From Ectothiorhodospiraceae bacterium (GTDB lineage Bacteria > Pseudomonadota > Gammaproteobacteria > XJ16 > Halofilaceae): 41,833 nt of DNA. Position 1 is the stretch's first letter. Each line of letters begins with the position of its first letter. The stretch is from NCBI GenBank assembly GCA_007134775.1, contig SLKC01000090.1:1-41833 (forward strand), read 5' to 3'. The position numbers and the translations under genes were made by a program. Below the pieces are notes generated by a model. It did not search any database. It saw nothing but the letters and a program-made list of their open reading frames with translations, and was not told the DNA's origin. This document shows positions 1 to 8,929 of this stretch, in pieces.

Positions 1-49
1 CTGCCTCGGCTACTCGCTGACCCAGGAACGCAAGATGGCCGCCGCGTAA
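1..49 (+). CDS. 3' end of an unidentified gene (partial)
   Basis: The second forward frame is open from the window edge to a TAA at 47-49 and encodes only about 15 C-terminal residues ending KMAAA. A strong intrinsic terminator follows 34 bases later on the same strand, which supports this being a real gene end. Too little is visible to name the product. Confidence 0.55.
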   Translation, partial: CLGYSLTQERKMAAA

Positions 50-82
50 AGGCCATTCCGGCACCTGCCGGCAGCGCAAGTC

Positions 83-114
83 AAGAAGCCCCGCCTCGGC
101 GGGGCTTCTTTTTT
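83..114 (+). terminator. Rho-independent terminator
   Basis: An 11-bp perfect GC-rich stem (85-95 pairing with 98-108) is followed directly by six T residues (109-114), with A residues on the 5' side that extend pairing into the T tract. It closes the gene that ends at 49. The rest of the interval up to 305 shows no other feature I can support. Confidence 0.93.
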
Positions 115-305
115 GGGCATCATCGCGTCGCACGACCACCAGCGCCCTCCGCCCTTTCCAGCAGGGTGATCCCCCACGACACGGGGCAATCCATCAGCGT
201 CGAGCGGACATCTCCAACCAAGGTCACGAGCGAGCGCGTGCCTTCTGGATCGAGGAGACAGTCATCGCTACACTGCGCCCGCCTCTGACGCGTTCGGGCC
301 GTCGC

Positions 306-1172
306 TCAGCCCCCCCCGAGCGGAACCCAACCGAGGGCGACGAGAGCGGCGAGCAACCACAGGTACCAGGAGAAGATGCGCAAGCAGGCGCGGCGCAACA
401 AACGGACAACCAGCCAAAGAGCCACGGTTCCCACGACTGCGGCGACGACGAACCCGAGCAGCATCTCGGGTGCGCCGATTCGCGGCACGGTATTCAACGA
501 GTAGAGTTCCAGGGCCTGCAGCCCCGTCGCTGCGAGGATGGTCGGGATCGCGAGAAAGAAGCTGTACTCCGCGGCCCAGCGCCGCTTCAGGCCACACAGC
601 AACGCGACCACGATCGTGATGCCGCTGCGGCTGATACCGGGCATTAAGGCCAGGCCCTGGGCCGCCCCGATCCAGGCCGCGGTGGCCGGTCCGAGTTCAC
701 GCAAGCCACGCCGACGGCGTGGCAGGTGGTCGCTGATCCATAACAGCACGCCCGTGCAGGCCAAGGTTAAGGCGACCATCCCTGGGCGAGCGAAAATCGC
801 CTCGAACCACAGTTTGAAGACCAGACCGATGACGCCGGTGACACACACCGACAGCAGGAGCAGCAGACCGAGGCGAAGCGCACGCGGTAGCGGCCACGCC
901 AGGGGCCCATCCAGCAGCTGCCGGACCCCCAGGCCAAGCTCCTGCCCAAAGCGGTGGAGGCTGCGGCGAAAGACGACCAGGATGGAGACCAGCGTGCCCA
1001 CATGGACGACGAGATCGAACAGGATCATCTCGGCGCTGTCGGGCGGTGGGAGATCCGCGCCCTGGCCGATCAACCAGTGCTGGGTGAGCACGAGATGCGC
1101 CGTCGAACTCACCGGCAGGAACATGAAGGCGCCCTGCACGATGCCGAGCAGAACTACGATATAGAGTGCCAA
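306..1172 (-). CDS. uppP: Undecaprenyl-diphosphatase (UppP/BacA family), variant active site
   Basis: This is a 288-residue polytopic membrane protein of the UppP/BacA family, which dephosphorylates undecaprenyl diphosphate at the inner membrane to recycle the peptidoglycan lipid carrier. Length and layout fit the family: an N-terminal LPVSSTAH motif (19-26) and the second-repeat PGISRSG motif containing the conserved Arg. The family motif with two glutamates (E17 and E21 in E. coli) reads Q13 and M17 here. Gln at the first site is common in the family, but Met at the second removes a residue reported as essential in E. coli BacA. The start is TTG at 1172, chosen because an AGGGAG ribosome site sits six bases upstream and the protein then begins at the first membrane helix. 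The gene stands alone and is divergent from crcB. Family assignment is secure; phosphatase activity is uncertain. Confidence 0.9.
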   Translation of the reverse strand: MALYIVVLLGIVQGAFMFLPVSSTAHLVLTQHWLIGQGADLPPPDSAEMILFDLVVHVGTLVSILVVFRRSLHRFGQELGLGVRQLLDGPLAWPLPRALRLGLLLLLSVCVTGVIGLVFKLWFEAIFARPGMVALTLACTGVLLWISDHLPRRRRGLRELGPATAAWIGAAQGLALMPGISRSGITIVVALLCGLKRRWAAEYSFFLAIPTILAATGLQALELYSLNTVPRIGAPEMLLGFVVAAVVGTVALWLVVRLLRRACLRIFSWYLWLLAALVALGWVPLGGG

Positions 1173-1386
1173 GGATGCTCCCTGCGCGATGGCTCGTTCG
1201 GTCCACCGATGATCGCGCGACTACCGGACCGATAGGCTCGGGTACGCGCGAGCGCGCATTCTACGTCACGGGGATCATCGAAGAAACGCGCATCATGGAA
1301 CGACTCTCCCGACGCCCCGCTCCTCGCCGAGTCCCTCACCGGTTATCGCTCGACAGGGCGCGCTCTCGATACGAAAATACTGCACC

Positions 1387-1785
1387 ATGATTCCCGGCCT
1401 CGTTGAGATCACGCTGGTTGCTGGCGGCGGCGCCGCCGGCGGCGCCGCGCGGTACTGGGTTACCGGCTACGTTGACGGGCGCGTTGGCACCCCGTTCCCT
1501 TGGGGCACGCTCACGGTGAACGCTAGCGGCGCATTCCTGCTCGGCCTGCTCGCCGGCGCCTGGTCGACTCCCACAGCGCTGTTGCAAGCACCCGCCGGGA
1601 CGCTGCTCGCCATCGGTCTACTGGGCAGCTACACCACGGTTTCGGCATTCAGCTTGCAGACCATGGCGCTGGCTAGGCGGGGAGACACCCGAGGGGCGTT
1701 GATCAACACCATTGCCAATGTGCTTGGGGGCCTGCTGCTTGTCGCGCTCGGATACGGCGCCGCCCGTCTGGCCACGGGCGCCTGA
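1387..1785 (+). CDS. crcB: Fluoride channel subunit CrcB/Fluc, first of a tandem pair
   Basis: The 132-residue product has four predicted membrane helices and the CrcB/Fluc signatures: GGAARY near residue 20, FPWGTLTVN around 36-44, and a TTVSAFS segment in helix 3. Fluc channels are small antiparallel dimers that export fluoride across the inner membrane. Six bases separate this gene from a second crcB, the arrangement of heterodimer-type Fluc systems. In the Phe-box segment (usually TTFSTFS) the first Phe is Val and the second is kept. The following position carries SLQT where the partner has SFET. No clear Shine-Dalgarno sequence precedes the ATG, and I could not identify a fluoride riboswitch in the 214 bases upstream. 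Confidence 0.92.
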   Translation: MIPGLVEITLVAGGGAAGGAARYWVTGYVDGRVGTPFPWGTLTVNASGAFLLGLLAGAWSTPTALLQAPAGTLLAIGLLGSYTTVSAFSLQTMALARRGDTRGALINTIANVLGGLLLVALGYGAARLATGA

Positions 1786-1791
1786 GACCTC

Positions 1792-2220
1792 ATGCGGCAC
1801 AACCGGATTCCACTTGTGCTTGCAGTCGCTCTGGGCAGCGCGCTGGGCTCGGTCGCGCGTTACCTTATTTCCGTCGCGCTGTTCCTGACGTGGGGTAGTG
1901 CCTTCCCCTGGGGCACCCTGATCGCCAATACGCTGGGGTCGTTCCTGATCGGCCTGTACGCGCGAACCAGTGGGCCCGAGGGACGCCTTCGCCATTCCCC
2001 GGCTACGCGTCACTTCGTGCTGACCGGGTTCTGCGGCGGCTTTACCACCCTCTCCCTGTTCAGTTTCGAGACGGTCGAACTCATCGGTCAGGGAGCAGCC
2101 GCAGCAGCCACCGTGAACGTACTCGCCTCGGTCGCGCTTTGGCTGCTCGGCGTCGTGGCAGGAAGTCGCTTCGGCAATCGGCTCAATCGATCCGCGAACA
2201 CGCACGCGAGTACAGAATAG
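1792..2220 (+). CDS. crcB: Fluoride channel subunit CrcB/Fluc, second of a tandem pair
   Basis: The 142-residue membrane protein has GSVARY, FPWGTLIAN and GFCGGFTT motifs typical of CrcB. It lies six bases after the first crcB and is presumably co-transcribed and assembled with it into an antiparallel heterodimer. Its Phe-box reads TTLSLFS, so the first Phe is Leu while the second is retained. This copy keeps the conserved GFCGGFTT stretch better than its partner, which reads GLLGSYTT. It also has a longer polar C-terminal tail. The order and spacing match known two-gene Fluc loci; which pore conducts cannot be read from the sequence. Confidence 0.92.
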   Translation: MRHNRIPLVLAVALGSALGSVARYLISVALFLTWGSAFPWGTLIANTLGSFLIGLYARTSGPEGRLRHSPATRHFVLTGFCGGFTTLSLFSFETVELIGQGAAAAATVNVLASVALWLLGVVAGSRFGNRLNRSANTHASTE

Positions 2221-2272
2221 AGCGGGATACCCAGGCGACGGTGCGCCATTCAGTCACCCCAATCATGCCCGA

Positions 2273-3193
2273 TCAACGCGCGAAACCCACCCGTGCCAGC
2301 AACGCCATGGGGCCGATACGCTCCAGCGTAGCGAAGCGTTCGCGGTCACCGGCCAACAGGCAGCCGGCAAAGCCGAGGGCATTCACGGAGAGGCCAGCGA
2401 CACCTTCGCAACGCCGCGGCACCAGCCAGAGCCACTCGCGCGTGGCAAGCAGGTTGAAGGGCTCGGGCTGCTCCCAGCCTTCAGCGTGGCGACCGAGTTC
2501 GGCCCACATCCGGCGATACACCGCCTCGGCCTCGACCGCCGCACGCGTCGGTTCAGCCAGCCAGGCCGGCGGCATGGGCATCACCCTGTGCTCAAAGGGT
2601 AGATCCGGGTGGCACGTTGGCCCAGGCCCCGGCATCGCCATCGCATCGAACCAGCGGCGCACGGGGGGCTGCACTTCGCCGGGCCCCAGTGGCAGGGGCA
2701 CAAGCTGCAGGTGGCGGTGCGGCTGACTCGCGCCCGCCGTCCGCCCACCGTTGTAGAAGGCCAGTCCATCGACGCCGGCGAGCCCCGTCAGCAGGGCCTC
2801 GAAATCGGCAACCGTCAATGCAGCCGTCTGTGACTCGTAGTGGCGAGTGACCAGGAGCAGGTGGTCGGCGAGCGCCGGGAACTTGTTGAGCAGGGCGACG
2901 TGCGTCGCCGTGAGTTCACCGACGAACAGGTCCGGCTCGTAGGGGGGCAGGAAAGGGTCATCGCCCGGTGCTGAGGGAGCGGCGCCGCCATCCCCGGGTT
3001 CCCGGCCCGCCTCGGGTTTGCGGCGCCACAGCTCCGCGATCCGGACGACGAAGTCGATGCCGCCATCGCTCAGCGTCGACACTTCCGTGGCCAACGGCAC
3101 CAGCGCTCCGCTCGCTTCTGCCGCACGACTGCACGACCGGGCAGCAGGCAGGATATCGGCTACGGCGAGGCGGGAACCAGCATTGTCGGACAT
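2273..3193 (-). CDS. ATP adenylyltransferase / Ap4A phosphorylase family protein
   Basis: The 306-residue protein resembles Ap4A phosphorylases, which split diadenosine tetraphosphate with inorganic phosphate into ATP and ADP in the cytoplasm. The key evidence is the HIT-superfamily motif QPHRHLQLV at 157-165, whose histidine triad variant HxHxQ carries the nucleotidyl intermediate, preceded by FYNGGRTAGAS, a typical substrate-loop sequence. The N-terminal part contains LLNKFPALADHLLLVTRHYE, which fits the family's first domain. A Pro/Gly/Ala-rich low-complexity insert lies around residues 60-85. The gene is convergent with crcB and has its own start (ATG at 3193) with only a weak ribosome site. 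Substrate preference (Ap4A, ADP-sulfate or other dinucleotides) is not determined. Confidence 0.82.
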   Translation of the reverse strand: MSDNAGSRLAVADILPAARSCSRAAEASGALVPLATEVSTLSDGGIDFVVRIAELWRRKPEAGREPGDGGAAPSAPGDDPFLPPYEPDLFVGELTATHVALLNKFPALADHLLLVTRHYESQTAALTVADFEALLTGLAGVDGLAFYNGGRTAGASQPHRHLQLVPLPLGPGEVQPPVRRWFDAMAMPGPGPTCHPDLPFEHRVMPMPPAWLAEPTRAAVEAEAVYRRMWAELGRHAEGWEQPEPFNLLATREWLWLVPRRCEGVAGLSVNALGFAGCLLAGDRERFATLERIGPMALLARVGFAR

Positions 3194-3350
3194 GGTGGGT
3201 CAGCCGGGCTCGGCAGCGGAGCAATCGGCCTCAGCGTACACACGGAAAGTGTAGCGGGACAGCCGCCGCTGGGGGTCGACAGCTGCGCGCGTGGTGCCAC
3301 CGCTGACGTTCGAACAAGCACAACCGGGCCACCGAACGTGGAAGGGGCCA

Positions 3351-3378
3351 GGTCGGGGGCGCCACGGCGCCCCCGACC
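3351..3378 (-). terminator. GC hairpin after fhs, probable terminator without T tract
   Basis: A perfect 12-bp stem (3351-3362 with 3367-3378) with a four-base loop begins 18 bases beyond the fhs stop codon. There is no run of T on the minus strand after it, so termination strength is uncertain, but its location fits an operon end. The rest of 3194-3396 shows nothing else I can support. Confidence 0.55.
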
Positions 3379-3396
3379 CATGGCCAGCCGCGCCCG

Positions 3397-5091
3397 TCAG
3401 GAGAGGCCCTCGATATGGCCGCTCTCGCCGATCCGGATATGCGCGGCCGCAGGTACACGCGGCAGCCCTGGCATCGTCATGACCTCGCCACAGACGATCA
3501 CCAGGAACTCCGCACCGGCGGAGAGGCGGACTTCGCGGATATTCACCACATGTCCCTCCGGTGCGCCCTTGCGCTCCGGATCGGTCGAGAAGGACAGCGG
3601 CGTCTTGGCGATACAGACGGGATAGTGGCCATAGCCGCCCGCCTGCAGGTCGGCGAGTTGCTTGCGCGCCTTTTCGTCCGCGCTGATGTCACTCGCACCG
3701 TAAAGTTCCGTAGCAATCGTGCGCACCTTGTCCCAAAGCGGCATGTCGTCGGGATAGAGGACTTCGAACTTGCCTCGGCGCTCGTCAATGGTGCGCGCCA
3801 CGGTCTCGGCCAGATCGACCGCACCGGCGCCCCCGTTGGCCCAGTGGTCAGAGAGGACCAGCTCGACGTCCTCGTCGGCGAGTCGCTCGCGCAGGGCCTC
3901 GATCTCGGCCTCCGTGTCGGCACTGAACTGGTTCAGGGCCACGACCGGCGGCACCCCGAATTTCTTGACGTTACGGACATGGCGCAGGACGTTCTCCGCA
4001 CCCTTGCGCACCGCTTCGACATTCTCCTGCTTGAGGTCCTCCTTGGCGACGCCACCGTGCATCTTCACGGCACGGATCGTAGCGACGATCACGACGGCAT
4101 CGGGGATCAGCCCCGACTTGCGACACTTGATATCGAAGAACTTTTCCGCGCCCAGATCGGCGCCGAAACCGGCCTCGGTCACGACGTAATCGGAGAGCCG
4201 CAGCGCCGTCTTGGTGGCGCTGACGCTGTTGCAGCCGTGCGCGATATTGGCGAAGGGGCCACCGTGGACGAAGGCCGGCGTGCCCTCCATCGTCTGCACC
4301 AGATTCGGCGCGAGCGCGTTCTTCAGCAATACCGTCATCGCACCCTCGGCCTGCAGATCACGGGCATGGATCGGCTTCTTGTCACGCGTGTAGGCGACGA
4401 CGATGTTGCCCAGCCGCTCCTGCAGATCGGCCAGACCATCGGCGAGACAGAAGATCGCCATGACCTCGGAGGCCACGGTGATGTCGAAACCATCCTCGCG
4501 CGGGAAACCGTTGCCGTAACCGCCAAGTCCGGCCGCGACGGAGCGCAGGGCGCGATCATTCATGTCGATCACGCGCTTCCACGTGACACGGCGTGCGTCG
4601 ATGCCGAGTTCGTTACCCCAGTGGATGTGGTTGTCGATCATCGCCGACAGCAAATTGTGCGCGGAGGTGATCGCGTGGAAGTCGCCGGTAAAGTGGAGGT
4701 TGATCTCCTCCATCGGCACGACCTGGGCATAACCGCCTCCCGCGGCACCGCCCTTCACGCCAAAACAGGGTCCCAGCGACGGTTCGCGCAAACAGACGGA
4801 CGCCTTGCGCCCGGTCTTGTTGAGCGCATCACCGAGACCGACGGTCGTGGTCGTCTTGCCCTCGCCCGCCGGTGTCGGGGTAATGCCTGCGACGAGGATG
4901 AGATTGCCATAGGTGACGTGCTTCAGGCTGTCGACGTAATCGAGATCGACCTTGGCCTTGACGTGGCCATGCGGCAGCAGACCGTTACCATCGATGCCGA
5001 GCTTATCGGCAATGTCGGTAATGTTCTCCAGCGTGGCACTGCGTGCGATCTCGATGTCGCTCTTGGGGTTCTGATGCTGATCGCTACCCAT
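3397..5091 (-). CDS. fhs: Formate--tetrahydrofolate ligase
   Basis: The product (564 residues) makes 10-formyl-THF from formate, THF and ATP in the cytoplasm, or runs in reverse to release formate and ATP. The P-loop [10 protein letters not shown] is at 71-80, and the family's conserved blocks follow: [31 protein letters not shown], and the [19 protein letters not shown] segment. Length is as expected for bacterial Fhs. The frame stays open upstream, but the chosen ATG (5089-5091) has a GGAG site seven bases before it and matches the usual N-terminus. It follows the sarcosine oxidase genes on the same strand about 200 bases away, so it likely handles one-carbon units released by sarcosine demethylation. 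A hairpin between soxG and fhs may reduce or separate its expression. Confidence 0.96.
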   Translation of the reverse strand: MGSDQHQNPKSDIEIARSATLENITDIADKLGIDGNGLLPHGHVKAKVDLDYVDSLKHVTYGNLILVAGITPTPAGEGKTTTTVGLGDALNKTGRKASVCLREPSLGPCFGVKGGAAGGGYAQVVPMEEINLHFTGDFHAITSAHNLLSAMIDNHIHWGNELGIDARRVTWKRVIDMNDRALRSVAAGLGGYGNGFPREDGFDITVASEVMAIFCLADGLADLQERLGNIVVAYTRDKKPIHARDLQAEGAMTVLLKNALAPNLVQTMEGTPAFVHGGPFANIAHGCNSVSATKTALRLSDYVVTEAGFGADLGAEKFFDIKCRKSGLIPDAVVIVATIRAVKMHGGVAKEDLKQENVEAVRKGAENVLRHVRNVKKFGVPPVVALNQFSADTEAEIEALRERLADEDVELVLSDHWANGGAGAVDLAETVARTIDERRGKFEVLYPDDMPLWDKVRTIATELYGASDISADEKARKQLADLQAGGYGHYPVCIAKTPLSFSTDPERKGAPEGHVVNIREVRLSAGAEFLVIVCGEVMTMPGLPRVPAAAHIRIGESGHIEGLS

Positions 5092-5206
5092 CGGTCTACT
5101 CCGTCGGTTTTGGTCGCGAAAGTCTCGCCTCGATGTGCCGGACCTCGCGGGCCTCGGCACCTTGTCATCCCCGGCTCGGCCCACAGGCCTTACCGGTACG
5201 CTGAGC

Positions 5207-5237
5207 GACGGACGGCCACCCGTGGTGGCCGTCCGTC
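5207..5237 (-). terminator. Long perfect hairpin between soxG and fhs
   Basis: A 13-bp perfect inverted repeat (5207-5219 with 5225-5237) surrounds a five-base loop. It lies about 60 bases downstream of soxG and 115 bases upstream of fhs. No T tract follows on either strand, so it could be a weak terminator, an mRNA-stabilising stem, or both. Confidence 0.5.
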
Positions 5238-5295
5238 TCGTTCCTCGTGCGGGTCCGCGTACGGCTGGCCGGACCCGCGAATGCTCGTGTCGGCT

Positions 5296-5904
5296 TTACT
5301 CGGTCGCGGCCATGCCGTATTCGAGGGCCGCGTCTTCGAGCCATACCCAGAGGTAATCCGCAAAACTGCGCCGCACCATGAGCTCGAGCGTTGGCTGATC
5401 GTCGACGTAGCGGATGACGACACCGGCATGCGAGATCAGGGTCTGGGCACACTGCCCCGGGCCAAACATCCGCGGATGGAGATCGAGCGTGCATCCCTTG
5501 GCGAGGACATCGCGCGTCCGCGGGCCGCTGATCTCCAACGTCGTCATCCCGCTGGTGACATCGTTGACCGCGAAATGCTGCCCGGCGAGCGCCTGCTCGA
5601 GGGTATCAACGGCATCGTTCTCTGCCCCGGGCGCCCCGACGAGGTACCACTCATCAGGGCAGAGCCAGAGCGCACGCCACTGGTCGCCGTCGGCGACGGT
5701 GTTGGGCGTCGTTGGCAGATCAATACCCGTGACACCGCGCACCGCGTCGGTGAAGGCCCCATCGCTCGGGTCGCCGCGCAGATTGATGCAGGCCAAGAAC
5801 GGCCGGGGTCGCACCGTGATCCCGGCGTTCGCGGGCGAGGCCTGGTGCCGGGCGCGCGTATTGCGCTCGACGAGCGGCGACTCCTGACGGATCGATTCAG
5901 ACAT
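5296..5904 (-). CDS. soxG: Sarcosine oxidase gamma subunit
   Basis: The 202-residue protein is the smallest folate-domain-like subunit of heterotetrameric sarcosine oxidase. Visible family features include the region with NLRGDPSDGAF, the WLCPDEWYLVG segment, DVTSGMTTLEISGPRTRDVLAKGC, and the C-terminal ELMVRRSFADYLWVWLEDA. These resemble the C-terminal half of GcvT-type proteins. The ATG at 5904 lies within the end of soxA (8-base overlap), indicating translational coupling. The open frame extends 71 codons further upstream but there it only shadows soxA. It is the last gene of the soxBDAG order. The subunit is structural; the flavins and NAD are held by SoxA and SoxB. Confidence 0.95.
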   Translation of the reverse strand: MSESIRQESPLVERNTRARHQASPANAGITVRPRPFLACINLRGDPSDGAFTDAVRGVTGIDLPTTPNTVADGDQWRALWLCPDEWYLVGAPGAENDAVDTLEQALAGQHFAVNDVTSGMTTLEISGPRTRDVLAKGCTLDLHPRMFGPGQCAQTLISHAGVVIRYVDDQPTLELMVRRSFADYLWVWLEDAALEYGMAATE

Positions 5905-8900
5905 TCTGGCGCTCCCCCTTCGGGTCGTAAAACACCGGGCTGGTGATACGGCACTTGATGACCCGGCCATCGGCCTGCGGCGCGTGCACGATCTCGTCCA
6001 TGCGCTCGCGCCCGCGCTTGACCATCGCCAACGCGATCGAGTGGCCCAGCGTGGCCGAGTAGTAGCTGGAGGTGACGTAACCGGCCAACGGGACTGGCTT
6101 CGGCGCCTGGTTCGCATTCGGATCGTCGGTGAGCTGGGCGCCCTCGGGGATGATCTCCGCGGGATCGTCGACGGTGACCAGGCCGACGAACTGCTCCCGG
6201 TCCTCGCGTACGGCGTCGCTGCGGCTCAGCGAACGCCGCCCGAGGTAATCCTTGTACTTGGACAGCAGCCCGTGCATGCCGAGATCCATCGGGTTGACCG
6301 AACCATCGGTATCCTGGCCCGCGATGATGAAACCCTTCTCCGCACGCAGGATATGCATCGTCTCCGTACCGTAGGGTGTGATCCCATAGGGCTGGCCGGC
6401 TTCCCAGACGGCATCCCAGACATGCTGGCCGTAGTTCGCCGGCACGTTGATCTCGAAACCGAGTTCCCCACTAAAGCTGATGCGGAACACGCGCGCAGGG
6501 ATGCCGGCAGCCTTGCCCGCGCGCCAGGTCATGAAGGGGAAGGCCTCGCCGGAGAAATCGATCCCCTCGCAGATCTGCTCAACGACCTTGCGGCTGTTCG
6601 GTCCCGCGAGCGAGATCGCTGCCCACTGATCGGTCGTCGAGGTCAGGTAGACGCGCAGCTCCGGCCATTCGGTCTGCAGCCACTCCTCGAGCCAGGCGAG
6701 CACGCGCGCCGCCCCGCCCGTGGTGGTGGTCATGTGATAATGGTCTTCGGCCAATCGCGCCGACACGCCGTCGTCCATCACCATGCCGTCCTCGCCCAGC
6801 ATGATGCCGTAACGGCAGCGGCCGACCTCGAGCTTCTTCCAGCCGTTGGTATAGACGCGATTGAGGAATTCCGCGGCATCGGGTCCACGCACGTCGATCT
6901 TGCCCAGCGTCGAGGCATCGAGAACACCCAGCGACTGGCGTGTTGCCCGCACCTCGCGATCGAGGGACTGGCGCATGGTCTCGCCCGCTTGCGGGTAGTA
7001 CCAGGGACGCTTCCAGTCACCGACATTCTCGAACAGCGCACCCTGCTGCTCATGCCAGACATGCATCGCGGTCTTGCGTACCGCGTGGAACCGCTCCGGC
7101 CCAAAATCCCGGCCGGCCAGCGCACCGATCGTCACCGGCGTATACGCGGGGCGAAAGGTGGTGGTCCCGATCGCGGCGATATCCTCTCCAAGGGCCTCCG
7201 CCGCGATGCCGGCACCGTTGATATTGCCGAGCTTGCCCTGATCCGTGCCGAAACCCATCGCGGTATACCGCTTGATGTGCTCGATCGAGGCATATCCCTC
7301 ACGCGCGGCCAGGAAGATGTCGGCCGAGGTCTGATCGTTCTGGACATCGACGAACTGCTTCGGCGACCGTGTGACCGTGCGCCGCGTCGGCACGCGCCAC
7401 AGCGGTCGCATGGGGGCCTCGCGTACGCGCGCCGTCGCCGGCGCCTCCCCCTCGATATCGTCGCTGCCGAAGCCGCTCGCCGCCGCCGCGGTCGCACCGG
7501 CGGAAAAGCCCTCCGTAATGCAGCCGTCGAGACTGAAGTTACCCGAGCAGGCACCCGCATTGAGGGTGTTGGCCACGGGCTGATCGGGCACGAAGCTCGC
7601 GATGTCGTGGTCGTAACACATCCCGCCGCCCGGGTGCGAATGCAGGTGGATCACCGGGTTCCAGCCGCCCGAGGTCGCCACGAGATCACACTCGATCGTG
7701 CGCCCCTCGCCGTAGACGCTGTCGCCGCGGGTGTTCAATCGCATCACCCGGACACCGCTGACTCGCTGTCCACCCGTGGTGTCGACCACCGCCATCCCCG
7801 GGAGCACATCGATCTCTTCCTTGCGCACACGGTCCGCGAGCACGCCCTCGATCTCCGGGCGCACGTCGATCAGGGCCGCGACTTCAACACCGTGATCGGC
7901 CAGATCGAGCGCGGTCTGGTAGGCGCTATCATTGTTGGTAAAGACCACGGCTCGCGTACCCGGCGTTACCGAGTAGCGGTTGATGTAGGTCGACACGGCC
8001 GAGGCCGGCATGATCCCCGGCCGATCGTTGTTCGAGAACACCAACGGGCGCTCGATCGCCCCCGTAGCCAGCACGACCTGGCGCGCACGCACACGCCACT
8101 GGCGCTGGCGCGGACGTTCATCCGGCGAGGTCGGACCGAGATGGTCGGTCACCCGCTCGAGCAGGGAGACAAAGCCGTGGTGATAATGGCCGAAGGCGGT
8201 CGTGCGCGGCAGCAGCGTCACTTCATCCATCGCCGCGAGTTCGCCGACGACGCGGTCTACCCACGACATCGCGGGCTCGCCATCGAGGAAGGCGCGACTG
8301 GCCAGCAGCGAGCCGCCCAGCTCGTTCTGCTCGTCACAGAGGATCACCCGGGCACCGCGCCGCCCCGCTTCCAGCGCCGCCGCCAATCCAGCCGGTCCAG
8401 CGCCAACGACCAGCAGGTCGCAGTGCGCATTGTGCTTGTCGTAGCGATCCGGGTCGGGGCCATCCGGTGCCTTGCCGAAGCCCGCTGCCTTGCGGATACG
8501 GGGTTCATAGATGTTGTGCCAGAAGGACTTCGGCCACATGAAGGTCTTGTAGTAGAAGCCGGCCGGCATCAGCGGCGCGAATAGCTGATTGACCGCCGAG
8601 AGATCGAACTTCACGCTCGGCCAGCAGTTGACACTGCGCACCTCCATGCCGTCGTAGAGTTCGGTCTGTGTCGCGCGCAGGTTCGGCAGGGTCGCGTTGC
8701 CGCTGCCCACCTGGACAATCGAGTTCGGGCACTCGGCCCCAGCGCCCATGATGCCGCGCGGCCGGTGCAGCTTGAAACTGCGGCCCACTAGGTGCTCGCC
8801 GTTGGCCAGCAGTGCGGAGGCGAGCGTATCGCCCGCATACCCCTGCAGCGTGCGACCGTTGAACGTAAAGCGAAGCGGGCGGTCGCGGTCGATGCGGCCG

Positions 8901-8929
8901 CCCGTTTGCAGACGATGCGGCTGACTCAC
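5897..8929 (-). CDS. soxA: Sarcosine oxidase alpha subunit
   Basis: The 1010-residue subunit combines an N-terminal domain (about 15-110) with an NAD-binding Rossmann domain starting at VVGAGPAGLAAALEAG (174-189) and a C-terminal GcvT-like folate-binding region (from about residue 600). In this enzyme class the methyl carbon of sarcosine is transferred to THF as 5,10-methylene-THF in the alpha subunit, with glycine and hydrogen peroxide as the other products. The start is GTG at 8927-8929, supported by a GGAGGTGA ribosome site and by a four-base GTGA overlap with the soxD stop. The length is standard for the alpha subunit and no interruption is visible. It is part of the glyA-soxBDAG operon. 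Confidence 0.97.
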   Translation of the reverse strand: MSQPHRLQTGGRIDRDRPLRFTFNGRTLQGYAGDTLASALLANGEHLVGRSFKLHRPRGIMGAGAECPNSIVQVGSGNATLPNLRATQTELYDGMEVRSVNCWPSVKFDLSAVNQLFAPLMPAGFYYKTFMWPKSFWHNIYEPRIRKAAGFGKAPDGPDPDRYDKHNAHCDLLVVGAGPAGLAAALEAGRRGARVILCDEQNELGGSLLASRAFLDGEPAMSWVDRVVGELAAMDEVTLLPRTTAFGHYHHGFVSLLERVTDHLGPTSPDERPRQRQWRVRARQVVLATGAIERPLVFSNNDRPGIMPASAVSTYINRYSVTPGTRAVVFTNNDSAYQTALDLADHGVEVAALIDVRPEIEGVLADRVRKEEIDVLPGMAVVDTTGGQRVSGVRVMRLNTRGDSVYGEGRTIECDLVATSGGWNPVIHLHSHPGGGMCYDHDIASFVPDQPVANTLNAGACSGNFSLDGCITEGFSAGATAAAASGFGSDDIEGEAPATARVREAPMRPLWRVPTRRTVTRSPKQFVDVQNDQTSADIFLAAREGYASIEHIKRYTAMGFGTDQGKLGNINGAGIAAEALGEDIAAIGTTTFRPAYTPVTIGALAGRDFGPERFHAVRKTAMHVWHEQQGALFENVGDWKRPWYYPQAGETMRQSLDREVRATRQSLGVLDASTLGKIDVRGPDAAEFLNRVYTNGWKKLEVGRCRYGIMLGEDGMVMDDGVSARLAEDHYHMTTTTGGAARVLAWLEEWLQTEWPELRVYLTSTTDQWAAISLAGPNSRKVVEQICEGIDFSGEAFPFMTWRAGKAAGIPARVFRISFSGELGFEINVPANYGQHVWDAVWEAGQPYGITPYGTETMHILRAEKGFIIAGQDTDGSVNPMDLGMHGLLSKYKDYLGRRSLSRSDAVREDREQFVGLVTVDDPAEIIPEGAQLTDDPNANQAPKPVPLAGYVTSSYYSATLGHSIALAMVKRGRERMDEIVHAPQADGRVIKCRITSPVFYDPKGERQNV

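Noticed and set aside
310-317. Run of eight C at the end of uppP as a phase-variable tract
   Set aside because: It lies within the last codons, so a frame change would alter only the last residues. A switch is unlikely.
1173-1386. Fluoride riboswitch upstream of the crcB pair
   Set aside because: No match to the conserved fluoride aptamer core and pseudoknot was seen. Only a short GGTCC...GGACC stem is present.
3415-5946. Long 843-codon open frame on the plus strand opposite fhs and soxG
   Set aside because: It is an antisense shadow of conserved genes with GC-biased codons, and its composition is not protein-like.
5984-8584. 866-codon plus-strand open frame opposite soxA
   Set aside because: It shadows the soxA codon pattern and has no domain. 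Open frames of this length on both strands are usual at this GC content.
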